DNA of 64,000 nucleotides from Brasenia schreberi (taxonomy: Eukaryota > Streptophyta > Magnoliopsida > Nymphaeales > Cabombaceae): contig JAYKKT010000088.1 of assembly GCA_036023115.1 (NCBI GenBank), positions 434,001-498,000 of the forward strand, given 5' to 3'. Below the pieces are notes generated by a model. It was not told the origin of the DNA. It was given only the letters and a program-made list of their open reading frames with translations, and searched no databases. Position 1 is the first letter of the stretch. Every line of letters begins with the position of its first letter. Positions 32,661 through 44,757 of this stretch are shown in pieces. The translations under genes and the position numbers were made by a program.

Positions 32661-33868
32661 TTCCCTTAACGAGAACAAGTTCATTTTGGATGGGTTTATT
32701 TCGTGGTGCCAGGCCAACAATGAGTCCTGTGTATGATGTACAACAAATCTTAAAACTATGAGGAAAAAATATAGATCTAATTCTATAAAACGACGAATTA
32801 AATACATTCTTTTGTATTAGAAAGCAAAGTGAAGGCGGACCCCATATCCTAATTTCATGCTCAAGAATTAAAAGATGTTTATACAAGGCCTTTAAGTAAC
32901 ATTGTATATATAAAGGGATGTCATGATGTGAACATATCAAAGTGTCCAACCATGAGAATCATTCAGCAACGTCACCAATATCAAAGGTAAATCTTTGTAT
33001 TTGTACGTATCACCACCTCACTGCCCATTTCAACTAAAAAAAAGGAGTAGGGATCCACACACCACCAACTTGCTTTGTTCTCTTCTAAGACAACCCTTAA
33101 GTGAGAGTAATCATGCTAAAGAAGGAGCCAAAGCGAGGTGAGCACAACTTCTTTCCATTTAATACAAGGATTTGGGACCGCAATAATATTTTGTATACTC
33201 TCTCTCTCTCTCTCTCTCCTTTTACAGGTTTGTCATTTGGCAACAGGATGGTTTCTCTTCCAATTACTTAAGTATTGCTTGCCATGGAAATTCTAGAATG
33301 CGGTTCAGAATTGGATTCATTGGTCACCTACATAAAGTGACAACTTTTATACGAATTATTAGAAGTAAAGCTCGATAATATCTTTCTTTCGGATCATATT
33401 ACCTGTACATCCAGATTAAATTATCCAAGGCCTAGAATGCAAAGAAGATAATATAAGATCACCTGCAGGTAAATGAGATTGATGTGCCAGAATGATCGAT
33501 GAGGAGGAAGAGGATGTGGAAGCTCTGTCACCAACTTCCACTTCGAGCTTTACCATCGTTGGCATCATTAACTTACTATCTTATGTATCTTCATTGGTGA
33601 TATCATCTATGGTGGTCGTTGTATGCTTTGTTCCTCGTAGTTGTGGACTTCACCAAGTCTCAACACAACAAGGGGGAGGATTTCTGTCAATCTTATTGAT
33701 TCAATCTCGGCCAATTGGATCAACTTGTTGGACAATTGGTTTAAGTTCAGACAATACGATCCAACACTGCTGACCTCCGTTTTTATGTAACACCTTAATT
33801 TAGTACACTTGAGATGAATTGCAACCCTCAGCATCTTTATTATCAAAAAAGTTGGAGATGTTTGTACA
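32661..33868. other. intergenic, no gene recognised
   Basis: Open frames such as 33492-33773 have no family resemblance and AT-rich codon use. (CT)n tract at 33200-33218. Confidence 0.4.
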
Positions 33869-34285
33869 CTTCTCACTAGGGATGGCAATCTCTACCAACC
33901 CCACCTTGATATGTGTGTGTATTTATACAAAATATAGGTGCATCATGTAATTGTATGTATCAAGTATATATTTTAAATATGTAGATAGTTTATATAAATG
34001 TACATATATACATATAACCACTTTAATCTATATGAAATACCATAGAGTAAATTTTATGATCTATGTATTCTTTTAATCAGTTTTTGTGGTTGAAGTGGGG
34101 GCTGGACAGGTAAAACTAGAAGTGGTGCAGGATGGGTGCTGGATTTAAACTGCAAGACTCTTGAGGCAAGGCAGGGTAGGGTCTAGTGCGAGGCGGGAGC
34201 AGTTGGGGGAACCCACCCCATCCCAGGGTCACCGAAACTCTCCCGGTGACACCCCGCCCCATTGCCATCCATCCCTAGTTCTTAC
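33869..34285. mobile_element. hAT-like MITE with 8-bp TSD
   Basis: Element 33877-34277 with inverted ends TAGGGATGGCAAT at the left and the complement of ATTGCCATCCATCCCTA at the right (4 extra bases). It is flanked by CTTCTCAC (33869-33876) and GTTCTTAC (34278-34285), 6 of 8 identical. Eight-base duplications and TAGGGATGGCAA ends are typical of plant hAT-type non-autonomous elements. No transposase ORF. Confidence 0.75.
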
Positions 34286-34965
34286 CGTATCGGCACTTCA
34301 TCATTTATATCAAGAATATGACAAGTCATTCTCGTAACAGTTGGCTGTAGGGCCATAAGTCCCAAATAATGAAGGACAGCAACAAGGAGCTGTACCACGG
34401 GCTTGGTGCAAAATAGTGTCTAATATACTTAGCATATGTTTTATAGATAATTATATGCATAATAATTCTCTCATAAATTTGGTTGCAACAGGTTGACCAA
34501 AACCCTATACATGCAGTGTGTGGGACTGCGAAATGGACACGAAAATTTAAATGCAGGTCGTGTAAGTGTCAACCTGTTTTTGACCGGACATGACCATCAA
34601 CCCTATTGGGGACCCCTATCAGGGCATCACTACATGGGAACGTGACCCATCATGTTTTCATGTTTCTGCTTGGCTTGGAAGTTGGGAAGTGGGCGAGTTT
34701 AATCTTTGGATGCTACCGATCGAGTGCAAAGGCACATGGGCCGGTGTACCAGCCAGGTGGTTGTAATGAGTCGATGAAGACAGGGTCCGTTATTTATCTT
34801 GCCGTCTCTTCCACTTCCGAAGGGTTAAGAGCGGCAAATTTAAAGTGTAGGATTCCATCCTGCTTGAAGGATATGGAAGACCCCAGATGGGAAGGGCCGT
34901 AACTTTGGAAGCACCTATCATGATCGACAAATTTAAGTGTGGGATTCACATTGGAAGGACCATAT
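34286..34965. other. intergenic, unassigned ORF
   Basis: An open frame 34606-34902 (98 codons, plus) has balanced codon use but no recognisable domain, signal peptide or neighbour. I do not call it a gene. Confidence 0.35.
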
Positions 34966-34990
34966 ATATATATATATATATATATATGGT

Positions 34991-35085
34991 CATGTCAATC
35001 TAATAGTAGAAATATTTGAATAGATTTAAAATGTACCACTATCTCTCATATAGAGAGAGTATCGATCTACTATTAGATTGACATG
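34991..35085. repeat. perfect 20-bp inverted repeat (hairpin)
   Basis: CATGTCAATCTAATAGTAGA at 34991-35010 and its exact complement at 35066-35085, with a 55-base loop. Next to a (TA)n tract; probably a small foldback element. Confidence 0.75.
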
Positions 35086-35266
35086 ATCAATAATAGAAAT
35101 CTAAATTTAAAAAATACATTATACCATTATAATTTTTAGTACATCACATTTAATACATAATAATATAATTTATTTTTTATTCAAATTTCAACCATTAATC
35201 ATATTGATCAAACGGTGAAGATGTTTTAAGTATGGATGAAATTGAACATAAAATCCTCTTTTTCTC

Positions 35267-37093
35267 TAACAACAACAACATAAAATCCATATATAAGATG
35301 GGGTCGACTATATGGATTCTTTGTTTCCACGTAGCCCTATCATGTGTTACATTAGTAGTTAACTCAACATAAGCTAGATCATTCTTTATTCCTTCTTTTA
35401 AACACTTTTGTTGTTGTTTTCTTCCTCTTTTAACATTTTCACAATCTAATTTTTCATATCTTCTTAGAAGAGCATCATTTGATTGTCTTTCTACATTTCT
35501 ACACCATCTTAAATGGTTTTCCTCATTTTACCTTTTATTGGTGCTACTACTAATTTGTTTCTAACAAACTCATTATATATATGATCTTTTTTTTTATGTA
35601 ATCACTCATCCACCTCAACATCTTCATTTTTGCTATTAACATCTTTTGTACATGATCTGCACAACACTCATAACCATAAAACATTGCAAGTCTAATTGTT
35701 GCCATATAATATTTACCTTTTAACTTTAATTGTATCTTCTTATCACCTAGAATGCTTGATACCACTCTTCATTTTAACCAACCAGCATTAATTTTATGAG
35801 TAACATCTCCATCAATTTTTCAATCACTTTAAAAAAAATTACCTTAAGTATTTAAAACTTTCCTTGTAAAGGATGTAATGTGTGCTAAGCTTAATTTCTA
35901 TGTCCTCAAAAGTAACCAAATGGTCAAACTTACATTCTATATACTTTGTTCTTGTTCTATTAAGTCAAAAGCCTTTACTTTATAGTGTTTCTCCATAGTT
36001 CCAATTTCGTATTAGATTTTTTCTTAAACTCATCCACTAATACAATATCATCTGCAAATAACATACACCAACATACTTCATCTTGAATATATTTTGTTAA
36101 CTCATCAATAACCAATATAAATAAATATGAACTCAAAGTTGATTTCTAATGTAACTCAATATTATCTTCAAAAAAGTATGTCATTTTTATGAGTCCTCAC
36201 ATATATTTTTACATCATTATACATATCCCTTATAAGATTTATGTATGTAAAAAAGATACTTTTTTCTAAGATTATACAAGGAACATCTCTTGCTACCTTA
36301 TTGAAAGTTTTTTCTAGATCAATAAATATCATGTAAAGGTTCTTATTTTTTGCTCTAAAATATTCCATAAGATATCTTAATAGGTGAATCGCTTCAATAG
36401 TAGATATGTCGGACATAAAAAAGATACCTCCATTAACTCGATACTTGTTAATACATCCTAATTAATATGTATGTAAAGTTTTTTCTAGATCAATAAATAT
36501 CATGTAAAGGTTATCATAATTTCATAATATGACTCATTAATTTAACACCTCGATAATTCACACAATTCTAAATATCTCCTTCTTCTTATATATGGGCATA
36601 AGTGTACTTGCTATCATGTGTTAAAGAATCTCTTTGACTTCATTCTTTTGAATACACCGATAAAAATTAAGATTTATATAATTTTTTATTTGACTAATTC
36701 TTATAAGCTAATATTAACATCTTTATTTTCATTAAAAAGCTTATATAAATTTTTATCTATTTTTTATATTATTATTTGTCACTAGAATGTTCTAGTCCTC
36801 ATTTTTTATGCATCTAACAAAAATAAGATCATTAGTTTTCTATCTTAAAAATATCTCTTTCACCTTTTGAGTTAATTTTTTTCATATAAATCCTCACAAA
36901 TCTAACAATATTTTTCGATTCATTCTTTGCTTTCTTATAAGCTTCTCAAGTTTCACTAGTGCAATTTGTAATTTACTTTCTTTGACTTAATTTTATGTTA
37001 GCACAACTTCACTCCACCACCAAGCTTCTTTTTATGTCGGTATGCCTCCCTTGATTCACCTAGTACATCTTTTACCACTTTCTTAATATGTAC
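35267..37093 (-). mobile_element. 5'-truncated RTE LINE copy, inverted orientation
   Basis: Minus strand from about 37093 (the KAKRACYK region upstream of RT) to the AACAACAACAAC complement of the tail at 35267. The RT core [16 protein letters not shown] and [17 protein letters not shown] is at 36416-36280. Many indels and stops. A 31-base segment (TTTCTAGATCAATAAATATC and following) occurs twice, at ~36312 and ~36482. Its truncated 5' end faces that of the next copy. Confidence 0.85.
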
Positions 37094-37104
37094 AACAACA
37101 AAAA

Positions 37105-38190
37105 GAAGACTTTCACATGATATTTATTGATCTAGAAAAAGCATACGATAAGGTACCGAGGGAGGTTCTTTGGAGAACTTTGGAAAAAAGATGTATCCCA
37201 TTGACATACATAAACCTTATAAGAGACATGTACAATGGTGCAAAAACATGTGTGAGGACTCACGAAGGAATGACAGAGTTCTTTAAAGTTAATATTAGGT
37301 TACATCAAGGATCAATTTTAAGTCCATATAATGATTGATGAGTTAACAAAACATATTCAAGATGAAGTACCTTGGTGTATGTTATATTTGTAGATGACAT
37401 TGTGTTAGTGGAAGAGTGTAGGGAAAAAGTTAATAGAAAATCAGAACTATGGAGAGAAACATTAGAAAATAAAGGCTTCCAACATAGTAGAACAAAGACA
37501 GAATATATTGAATGTAAGTTTGATCATTTGGTTACTTCAGAGGATATAGAAATTAAAATTGACACACATTCCATCTCCAAAATGAAAATTTTAAATAGTT
37601 AGGGTCAATTTCTCAGAGTGATGAAAGAATTGATGGAGATGTTACGCATAGAATTAATGTTGGTTGGTTAAAATGGAGAGGAGCATAAGGTATTCTTTGT
37701 GATATGAAAATATCATTAAAGTTAAAAGGTAAATATTATAAAGCAACAATTAGACTTGCTATGTTTTATAGTTATGAGTGTTGGGCAGTTAATCATCAAC
37801 ATGTACAAAAGATGTTTATGACAGAAATAACGATGTTGAGATGGATGAGTGATCATACAAGAAAAGACCGTATACATCATGAGGTTATGAGAAACAAATT
37901 AAGAATGACACCAATAGAGGATAAAATGAGAGAATATCGTTTGAGATGGTTTGGACATATAGAAAGAAGATCAAAGAAGAACATGTAAGAAAGTACGAAA
38001 AACTAGATTTTGAAAATATTAAAAGATGTAGAGGACAACCACAAAAATGTTTTAAAAAAACAATAAATAATGATATAGCTTATTGTGAGTTAACTGCTAA
38101 TATGGTACATGATAGGGCTGTGTAAAAACAAAGAATCCATGTAGCCGGCCCCTTCTAGTATGGGAAAAGACTTAGTTGTTGTTGTTGTCT
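37105..38190 (+). mobile_element. 5'-truncated RTE LINE copy
   Basis: Plus strand from [21 protein letters not shown] (37117-37173) through DDIVLVEECREKVNRK, MLRWMSDHTRKDRIHHEVM and HIERRSKK to the TTAGTTGTTGTTGT tail at ~38173-38188. It keeps CAA and TGG codons at sites that are stops in the long copy at 7521-10800. It lies head-to-head with the minus copy just upstream. Confidence 0.88.
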
Positions 38191-38579
38191 CTCTCCCTCT
38201 CTCTATATATAGTGATTTACTTACATATCCCACCTTTGCCTGATTGCTTTTACCACATTACTCGACTATTTTGGCTATTCTAATCAAAGTTCCACGTAAA
38301 TCATTTTCAGGAGGGTTAAGGAGTAGTACTTGAATAAAAAACTTGCAGATCATGTTTTGAAAAAAGAAAGTATGATCAAGGTACAAGATATCTGTCACTG
38401 AGCCAATATGAAATAAAAGCATTTTTTTTGAATTATGGTAGTAGTCTTATGCTTGAAAGGTTGAAGCTGGCCAGGTGAGGGGGCGCTCAGCACAGTCTGG
38501 TTTGAGCTCAAGTTTTAACATTGATCATTTGAATCCTTGCCAGGCTGGGCTCTTTCTTTCTTTTTGACAAAACAGTCAG

Positions 38580-38665
38580 GTGAGAGCACCCAGAGCGTTA
38601 GCTCACCAGTAGGGCTCTCTGATGCCCACTCGCAGGCGGCAAATTCGATTACTAGGGGGTGCATG
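38580..38665 (+). mobile_element. tRNA-like SINE copy
   Basis: CCAGAGCGTTAGCTCACCAG (box A), AGTAGGGCTCTCTGATGCCC, GGCAAATTCGATTACTAGGG (box B-like AAATTCGATTAC). Matches the right half of direct repeat A. Confidence 0.5.
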
Positions 38666-38669
38666 CAAG

Positions 38670-39214
38670 ATCAGCAGCTGCTGCAGAAATCAGATCAAAA
38701 GAATAAATAAAGGACATAATGATTTGATAATAGTCCAATAATGTTGAAGTTTGACAGCAGGAAAGGCTTCTGCCGGCCCTCCATTCCAGACGCCATTGTA
38801 TCTATCCATTTTTTCGGAACGTATCAAAATGGAACGATCGGGAATGAGGAAAATGGTTCAAATACTAAGTGAGATATTGCTCGAACTGAAACATAAATAA
38901 GATGGGGAGATGGACAGAGTTGCCACACATGGAATTAACGCAAGTTTCTTAAATGCAGGGTATCAAGTGATCCATCTGACAAAAAGATGCAACCCAACTA
39001 AAAAGGCATGTCATAAAGCGAAAGGCAAGTCCATGAATATTTCACGTACCAGCAGTTAACATTCGGTGTACAGGGAAATGTGAGTGGAAGAAACGAAGGA
39101 ATTGAGTGGATATATGACTATACACAAACATAATCATCCATAACCACGCTATTGCAAAAAAAGGTTTATGTAGCACCAGTAGAAAATAAGATAAAAGAGA
39201 TCCGCTATGTTATA
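38670..39214. other. intergenic, no gene recognised
   Basis: No recognisable exon or element terminus. Confidence 0.4.
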
Positions 39215-39930
39215 GGGTTCTGACAGTTAATCATTGTATATAAAAGAGATGTCCGTAACACAAATCAAGATCCTAAGATGGATGTATGGTTACACAAGGA
39301 AAATGAAAGACCATATTCAGAACGAGGCTATTAAAAATAAATTAAGAGTGGCACCAATACATGATAAAATGAACAATTTTCATCGTGATTCATAGAAACA
39401 CTATTACTATTGTTCCAACATCCAACTGCAGTTGGGTGTATCTGCACTGTATTTGAAATAATGCAATTACTTCTATATGTGCATATTATGTTACAGCAAG
39501 AATCATTGATGGCTATGAAGTAATATTCCTTGAAATAGTTAATTGTTTACCGTTTCTGATAATTAAAAGGGAATTCTTCATGAGACGAACGTGCTAAAGG
39601 CAATTGTTTTTCTTTTTTCTGGGTGAGAAAAAGGGGCAGTGCCCAAATACCACGCGCTCAGTTCGCAGCTAATTGATGAAGAGATTAAACTTCTACAGTA
39701 ATAAGGGCCACAAGCATTCCGGGTGGGAGGCCCATTTCCTAATTCCGATCTCATGGTGAAGCTAATCAGTTGGTACATTTGTTTCCTTCCCGATAAGAAT
39801 ACATGATCTTGGTTTGGATACATGAAAAACCAACCAAGGAAAGCTCTGGTAAGGTAAAAAACTAGATGAAGCAAGGCCACAAAAATGTTAAAAGGAAACA
39901 ATAAAGAATGATGTAGCTTAGATTTGATAT
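39215..39930 (+). mobile_element. degenerate RTE LINE 3' end, split by unrelated DNA
   Basis: 39215-39395 reads like GSDS..HQ..ILRWM and HIQNEAIKNKLRVAPIHDK. The following part of the family (GGCCACAAAAATGTTAAAAG, AATAAAGAATGATGTAGC) resumes at 39845-39925. The ~450 bases between are not LINE-like and may be a later insertion. Confidence 0.6.
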
Positions 39931-39959
39931 GTGATGAAGATGGCCGTGGCAGAATGAAT

Positions 39960-40275
39960 ACGCTGAAATGGATAAATGGTGAGAGAAGGCAGCAATTGAT
40001 ATGAACTTTAGTATCAACAAAAGATAAAATGCGATAGATATCTTTAAGAGGTTTAAGCATTTGGAAAAGTGCCCATGTGGAGCTCTATGAGAGAAAATGT
40101 GAGAAATTAGGTACTGACACTTTAAAAGAGGCAGGGAGCCCACAAATGTGTTGGAATGAAACCTATAAAATATGATCTTCATATGGAGTTAAACCCTAAT
40201 ATGATACAAGATAGAGCATAATTGTGATAAAGAATCTATGTAGCTGGGCCCACTTAATGTGGGATAAGGCTTCTT
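39960..40275 (+). mobile_element. degenerate RTE LINE 3' end
   Basis: CGCTGAAATGGATAAATGG, TTTAAGCATTTGGAAAAGTG, GAGCCCACAAATGTGTTGG, then TGTAGCTGGGCCCACTTAAT and GGGATAAGGCTT. It follows the 3' end of the family, with many changes. Confidence 0.65.
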
Positions 40276-40364
40276 AGCATTGAGTTGATTAGTTGGTAGT
40301 CGTTACATAGTGTGTTGCATACAGAAGCTATGATCTATTTAGGAACAAGAAAAAGAACACATGG

Positions 40365-40365
<1 letters not shown>

Positions 40366-40420
<55 letters not shown>
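40366..40420. repeat. (TA)n(GA)n compound microsatellite
   Basis: TA units passing into GA units. Confidence 0.85.
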
Positions 40421-40424
<4 letters not shown>

Positions 40425-40879
40425 AGTAAAGAAGCATAAAGAAATAAAGAAGAGAGCAGAGAAAGAAAGGGAGGACGAAGAACAAGAATGGTACAAAAGG
40501 AAGAAGGGGAGCAAGAAAGAGAAGAACAAATGAACTAAAAATTTAAAGAATTCAGCAAAACCACCTAGGGATCCATCCAATGGGTGCTGGATATATGGGG
40601 CTATAAAAAGTTTTAAAACAAACTAAAAATCATTTGGTGGAGTTTACTAAAGGGAACCATCTTTGAACTACTTCATACGGGATAAGTTTTGGTTTGGATT
40701 TGTTAGTCCCTTTTCCAAGGTGCTTGATGATAAGTTAACAAGACTAATGTAGTGCACCTGAGCAAGGTAAAGCTGTTATGAAGATTTGAGAAATGACCAC
40801 CTGCATCAGAGATTAGGAAAAGCCTATGCAATAAATACAATGTGAGCAAGCATTGACAAACTTGCAAAAGAACACAAGC

Positions 40880-41195
40880 CCCAACTAAAACCAAAAGCAA
40901 GCCTTATAATTATCCCCCACTAAGCGTGGCCAGCTACACGGCAGAGATCTATCATGCAGGATGTTACCATTTAAGTCCAAAAAGTAAGATCATGTTTTAT
41001 TATTTCTTTCCAACAGCATTTGTCTACCTCTTTTAAAGGGTTCACCTTCCAATTTCTTAAACCTTCTCATTTGCCTACCTCTTCAATTCAACCAACTTTT
41101 TCTCCAATATACTTGCTACAGACTAATCTGGCCATACATCAATTTCCACATCATTTTTACTGCAGTCATCAAATGTTGGTCGGTGAATGCTCAGC
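40880..41195 (-). mobile_element. degenerate RTE LINE 3' end
   Basis: Minus strand carries the tail-proximal block (complement of CCCCCACTAAGCGTGGCCAG) and the CTTTCCAACA...TGTCTACCTCTTTTAA complement of the CWKE region. Old copy. Confidence 0.5.
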
Positions 41196-41414
41196 ACCAT
41201 GATAAATTACCAATCCGATTGTTGCTTTGTGATACCATGTTTAACTTTTTATTGATTGAAAAAAAAGCAATTTTATATTCCAACATATACAAGCATATTC
41301 TTAACAACAAGACAATAATGACTAGGAATGGGTTGTATATACTTCTTGGACTACATACTGCAATACAGAGAAGAGCTACAGAGAAGAGCATTAGTAGTTA
41401 TCCCTACACAAGAA

Positions 41415-44187
41415 GAAATAAGACTTTGACATAGTCGATTAGGATATTTACCTGTGTCTAAAATTCGTGAGTTTGTTCCTTTTGTTATCCCAAGGAATTT
41501 AGTTATTCAGTGTGATGAGAGGGCTAAACATCATAGAGCCTCGTTTCCTAAAAGTGGTTCTAAGTCATAAGTTCTATTTGAATTAATACATTCTGATGTA
41601 TGGGGTCCGTGTTTGACACCTTTCTTTAGAAATTTTAAATACTTTGTTACTTTCATTGATGACTATTCCAGGCTTTCCTTTGTTTATCTTATGAAATCTA
41701 AATCAGAAATATCATCTATTTTCCCTATGGTTCACAGTCTGATTAAGACTCAGTTTGGGTACACTATTAAAACTCTTAGATCTGATAATGGTGGTGAATT
41801 TTATAATTCTACTTTGAAATCATATCTTTAAAGTCATGGCATTCTTCATCAAACTTCCTGTGTGTACACCCCACAACAAAATAGAGTTGTTGAAAGAAAA
41901 AATACACATTTTGGAAATCGGACGAACCCTCCTGCTTGAACATAGTGTTCCAAAATATTTTTGGCCTAAAGCAATACTTACAGCCGTGTATCTCATGAAC
42001 AGACTTCCTTCTATGGTTCTTGGTGGAAAATTTCCATTTAACATAATCAAGCCTGAAGCTAATCCATTTCACCTTATTCCTAGAGTGTTTGAATGTGTTT
42101 GCTATGTTCATGTTCATAGTCAATTTCAAGATAAACTCGATCCAAGAGCTATCAAATGTGTCTTTATTAGATATTCCTGTAAAAAAAGGGATATGTTTGC
42201 TATGACACCAATTCTCATAGGAAATATATCTCCATGGATGTTACATTCTTTAAAACTTCTTTCTTCTTCAAAAATTTTACCGACTTGTCAAACTTTACCA
42301 TCAAAGAGATTGTTCTCCCGATACACATTACTAGTGATGAAGCAGATGAAGATTGTTCAGTTGCAGAAAATGATCGACAGCACGAAGAAAATGAGATGCA
42401 AGTGTATAAAAAGGGAAAGAGAAATATAATTATGCCCAATTCTATAGACACCACGAACCAAGGGGTAGTATCTTCCTCATATTCAATTAAAACATTCGAA
42501 GAAGCAGGGAGTGATGATTTGGATGTTTCCATAGCTCTTAAAAAGGTATAAGATCCACTCGTAGAAAGCCTTCTCCTCACTATGTTACTCCTAAGTTACC
42601 ATACGCTCTCTTCATTTGCATTATGTTTGTGCTCCACCTTGATATTGCATTATTCATTCCTAAATCTCTAGGTGAGAGCTTTATCCCGTCATTTGGGTAG
42701 AGACGAGCAATGATTGATGAAATGTGTGCACTTCATAGCACTAGTACTTGAAGACTATTCCTCTTTCCTCACAGGAAGTTTGTTGTAGGTTACCGGTGAA
42801 TTTATACGGTCAAGGTTGGCCTTGATGGCACTCTTGATCGCCTAAAGGCTCGTTTGGTAACAAGGGTATACGGATATTTAGTTTGGATTATGGGGACAAC
42901 TTTCTCTGATGGCCCGAAGATGGCTTCTATTCGGCACTACTGTCTATGGCCATTGTTGCCACTTGACCCTTCATCGAATTTGGACATCAAAGATGCTTTT
43001 CTCTATAGTGATCTAGAAGAAGAAGTCTATATGGAGCAACTGCCTGGGTTATGAAAATCCAGAAAATAAAGTTTGTAAATTAAAGAAGGCAATCTATGGA
43101 CTAAAACAGTCTCCTAAAGCATGGTTTGAGAAGTTCAACAAAAGTATCATTAACCTGGGATATCAGAAGAGTGTGAGTGATCACACATTGTTCTTTAAAA
43201 AGGAAAAAAGGTTGACAGTATCACTTGTATATGTTGATGATATTATTGTGCCAGGAGATGATGTTGAAAAAATTCAAAGATTAAAGCAGGATCTACATCT
43301 ATTGTTCGATATCAAGGGTCTAGGAAGACTATATTATTTTTTGGACGTTGAAGTAGCTTACTTAAGTACTAATATTTTTTTAAATCAAAGAAAGTATACA
43401 TTGGACTTGTTGTGAGATGTTAAGTTGGAAAATTGCAAAGCAATATATACTCCCATGGATGTTAATCAGAAGCTTCGAATAGATGATGGTGCTGATAAAG
43501 TGGATGTAACAAGATATCAACAACTTATTGGAAAACTTATATATTTGACTATCACATGTCCAGACATAGCATATGCAGTAAGCATCGTCAGCCGAATCAT
43601 GCAGTCATCATCGAAGTTTCATATGGATGCAGTCTTTTATATACTAAGATATTTAAAAGCAACGCTTGGACAAGGAATTTTATATAAGGCCAATAGTCAT
43701 ACAAAAATTAAAGTCTATATTGATGCTGATTGGGCAGGCTCTATTAATGATAGAAAATCAACTACGGGATATATAACCCTTGTTGGAGGTAATATAGTAT
43801 CATGGAAAAGTAAGAAACAATCAGTTGTGGTAAGGTCAACAGCACAAGCTGAATATAGAGCAATTGCATTCGACATATGTGAAGGAAAGTGGTTGCGTTC
43901 CCTATTAATGGAAATTGGTCTATGTTCAGATAATTCTATTCCTATATTTTGTGACAGTAAAGTAGTAATACAAATAGCCTCTAATCCAGCTTATCATGAG
44001 AGAACAAAACATATTGAAATCGATTGTCACTTTATACGAGACAGCATATATACTAAGAAATTTCAACTAGAACATGTGAGGTTTAGGAAGTCAATGTGTT
44101 GATATACTCACTAAGGCACTTAACAGAAATCTTTTGATGAGATTATGTAACAAGTTAGGTGTAACATCCATCTTTCACCCAACTTGA
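41415..44187 (+). mobile_element. Ty1-copia retrotransposon, 5'-deleted and broken
   Basis: Pol in order: gag-pre-integrase/zinc-binding end (SRLGYLPVSKIREF) from ~41430; integrase core with FELIHSDVWGP, FVTFIDDYSRLSFVYLMKSKS and LRSDNGGEFYNS (41575-41800), a D,D-type catalytic domain; connection region; reverse transcriptase with VYVDDIIVPGDD (43222-43262) and LFDIKGLGRLYYFL; RNase H with YIDADWAGSINDRKSTTGY, AQAEYRAIAFDICEG and HYIxRD-like blocks (43425-44102). Stops and frameshifts occur throughout. Gag, protease and the 5' LTR are missing. It is better preserved in RNase H than the copia at 2640-3686. It ends at the polypurine tract AACTTGAGGGGGAG. Confidence 0.92.
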
Positions 44188-44194
44188 GGGGGAG

Positions 44195-44457
44195 TGTTGA
44201 AGCTTACAAATAGGTCAAATGCACCAAGAGATGAGAGTGGACGACATGCAAATGAGACAGCATAGAGACGTCATTCTTCATTCTGTTTTATTTTTTGTTT
44301 AACTTCTACTTTATGTTTTTAAAGGTAGTTTTAAATAAGCCTCATTTAGGTAAATTAAATTATTGTATTACTCATATTTAAGGGAGTGAAACCCTATCAG
44401 CAGAATACGTTTTTTATGAGAAATAAAGAGAACAGGGGCAGCGACTGCACTGAGACA
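44195..44457 (+). repeat. 3' LTR of the copia element
   Basis: Starts TGTTGAAGCTTAC directly after the polypurine tract and ends near GACTGCACTGAGACA. The right boundary is estimated because the 5' LTR is absent. Confidence 0.55.
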
Positions 44458-44537
44458 TCCGACCGCTACTTTGCCATATTCTCTGCTAAGTTGAATCTGA
44501 AATATTTCTCAATATTATATTGTTTTTCTTTTGCACA

Positions 44538-44753
44538 AAATTGGCCTTTATAGATTGCACCGGAAGGCCAAACCATCTTGCCATGACCTTCTATTACACC
44601 TCTTCTCCATTCACCCTCATAAATGGAACCATCTGACCAGACATACTTCCCAACACCCTGTGGCCTGCCATCATGAAGCGGTCCTGAATACATATCCCCA
44701 TTTGGAAGAATCACTTCTTCAGCCTCATTGATATTGGAATCAGAAAGCCTCAT
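44538..44753 (-). pseudogene. MORN-repeat fragment of a PIP5K-like protein
   Basis: A 72-residue open fragment starting ATG at 44753: NEAEEVILPNGDMYSG, GVGKYVWSDGSIYEGEWRRG and GHGKMVWPSGAIYKGQF. These are two and a half MORN repeats, spaced as in the N-terminal half of plant phosphatidylinositol-4-phosphate 5-kinases (type IB), where they affect membrane association and activity. After QF the similarity stops and the frame runs into AT-rich sequence beside a copia LTR. No kinase domain or further MORN exons were found nearby. It may be the first exon of a gene broken by the retrotransposon, or a captured fragment. ARC3 and SET7/9-like MORN proteins are alternatives. Confidence 0.6.
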
Positions 44754-44757
44754 TGTA

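Noticed and set aside
34606..34902. 98-codon plus-strand frame
   Set aside because: No domain, no signal peptide, no supporting neighbour or splice signals.
35267..38190. Single twin-primed LINE insertion
   Set aside because: Both halves carry their own 3' tail and share overlapping ORF segments, so they are two insertions.
40312..40580. Charged or Ser/Leu-repeat frames
   Set aside because: Translations of (TA)n(GA)n repeats and purine-rich DNA.
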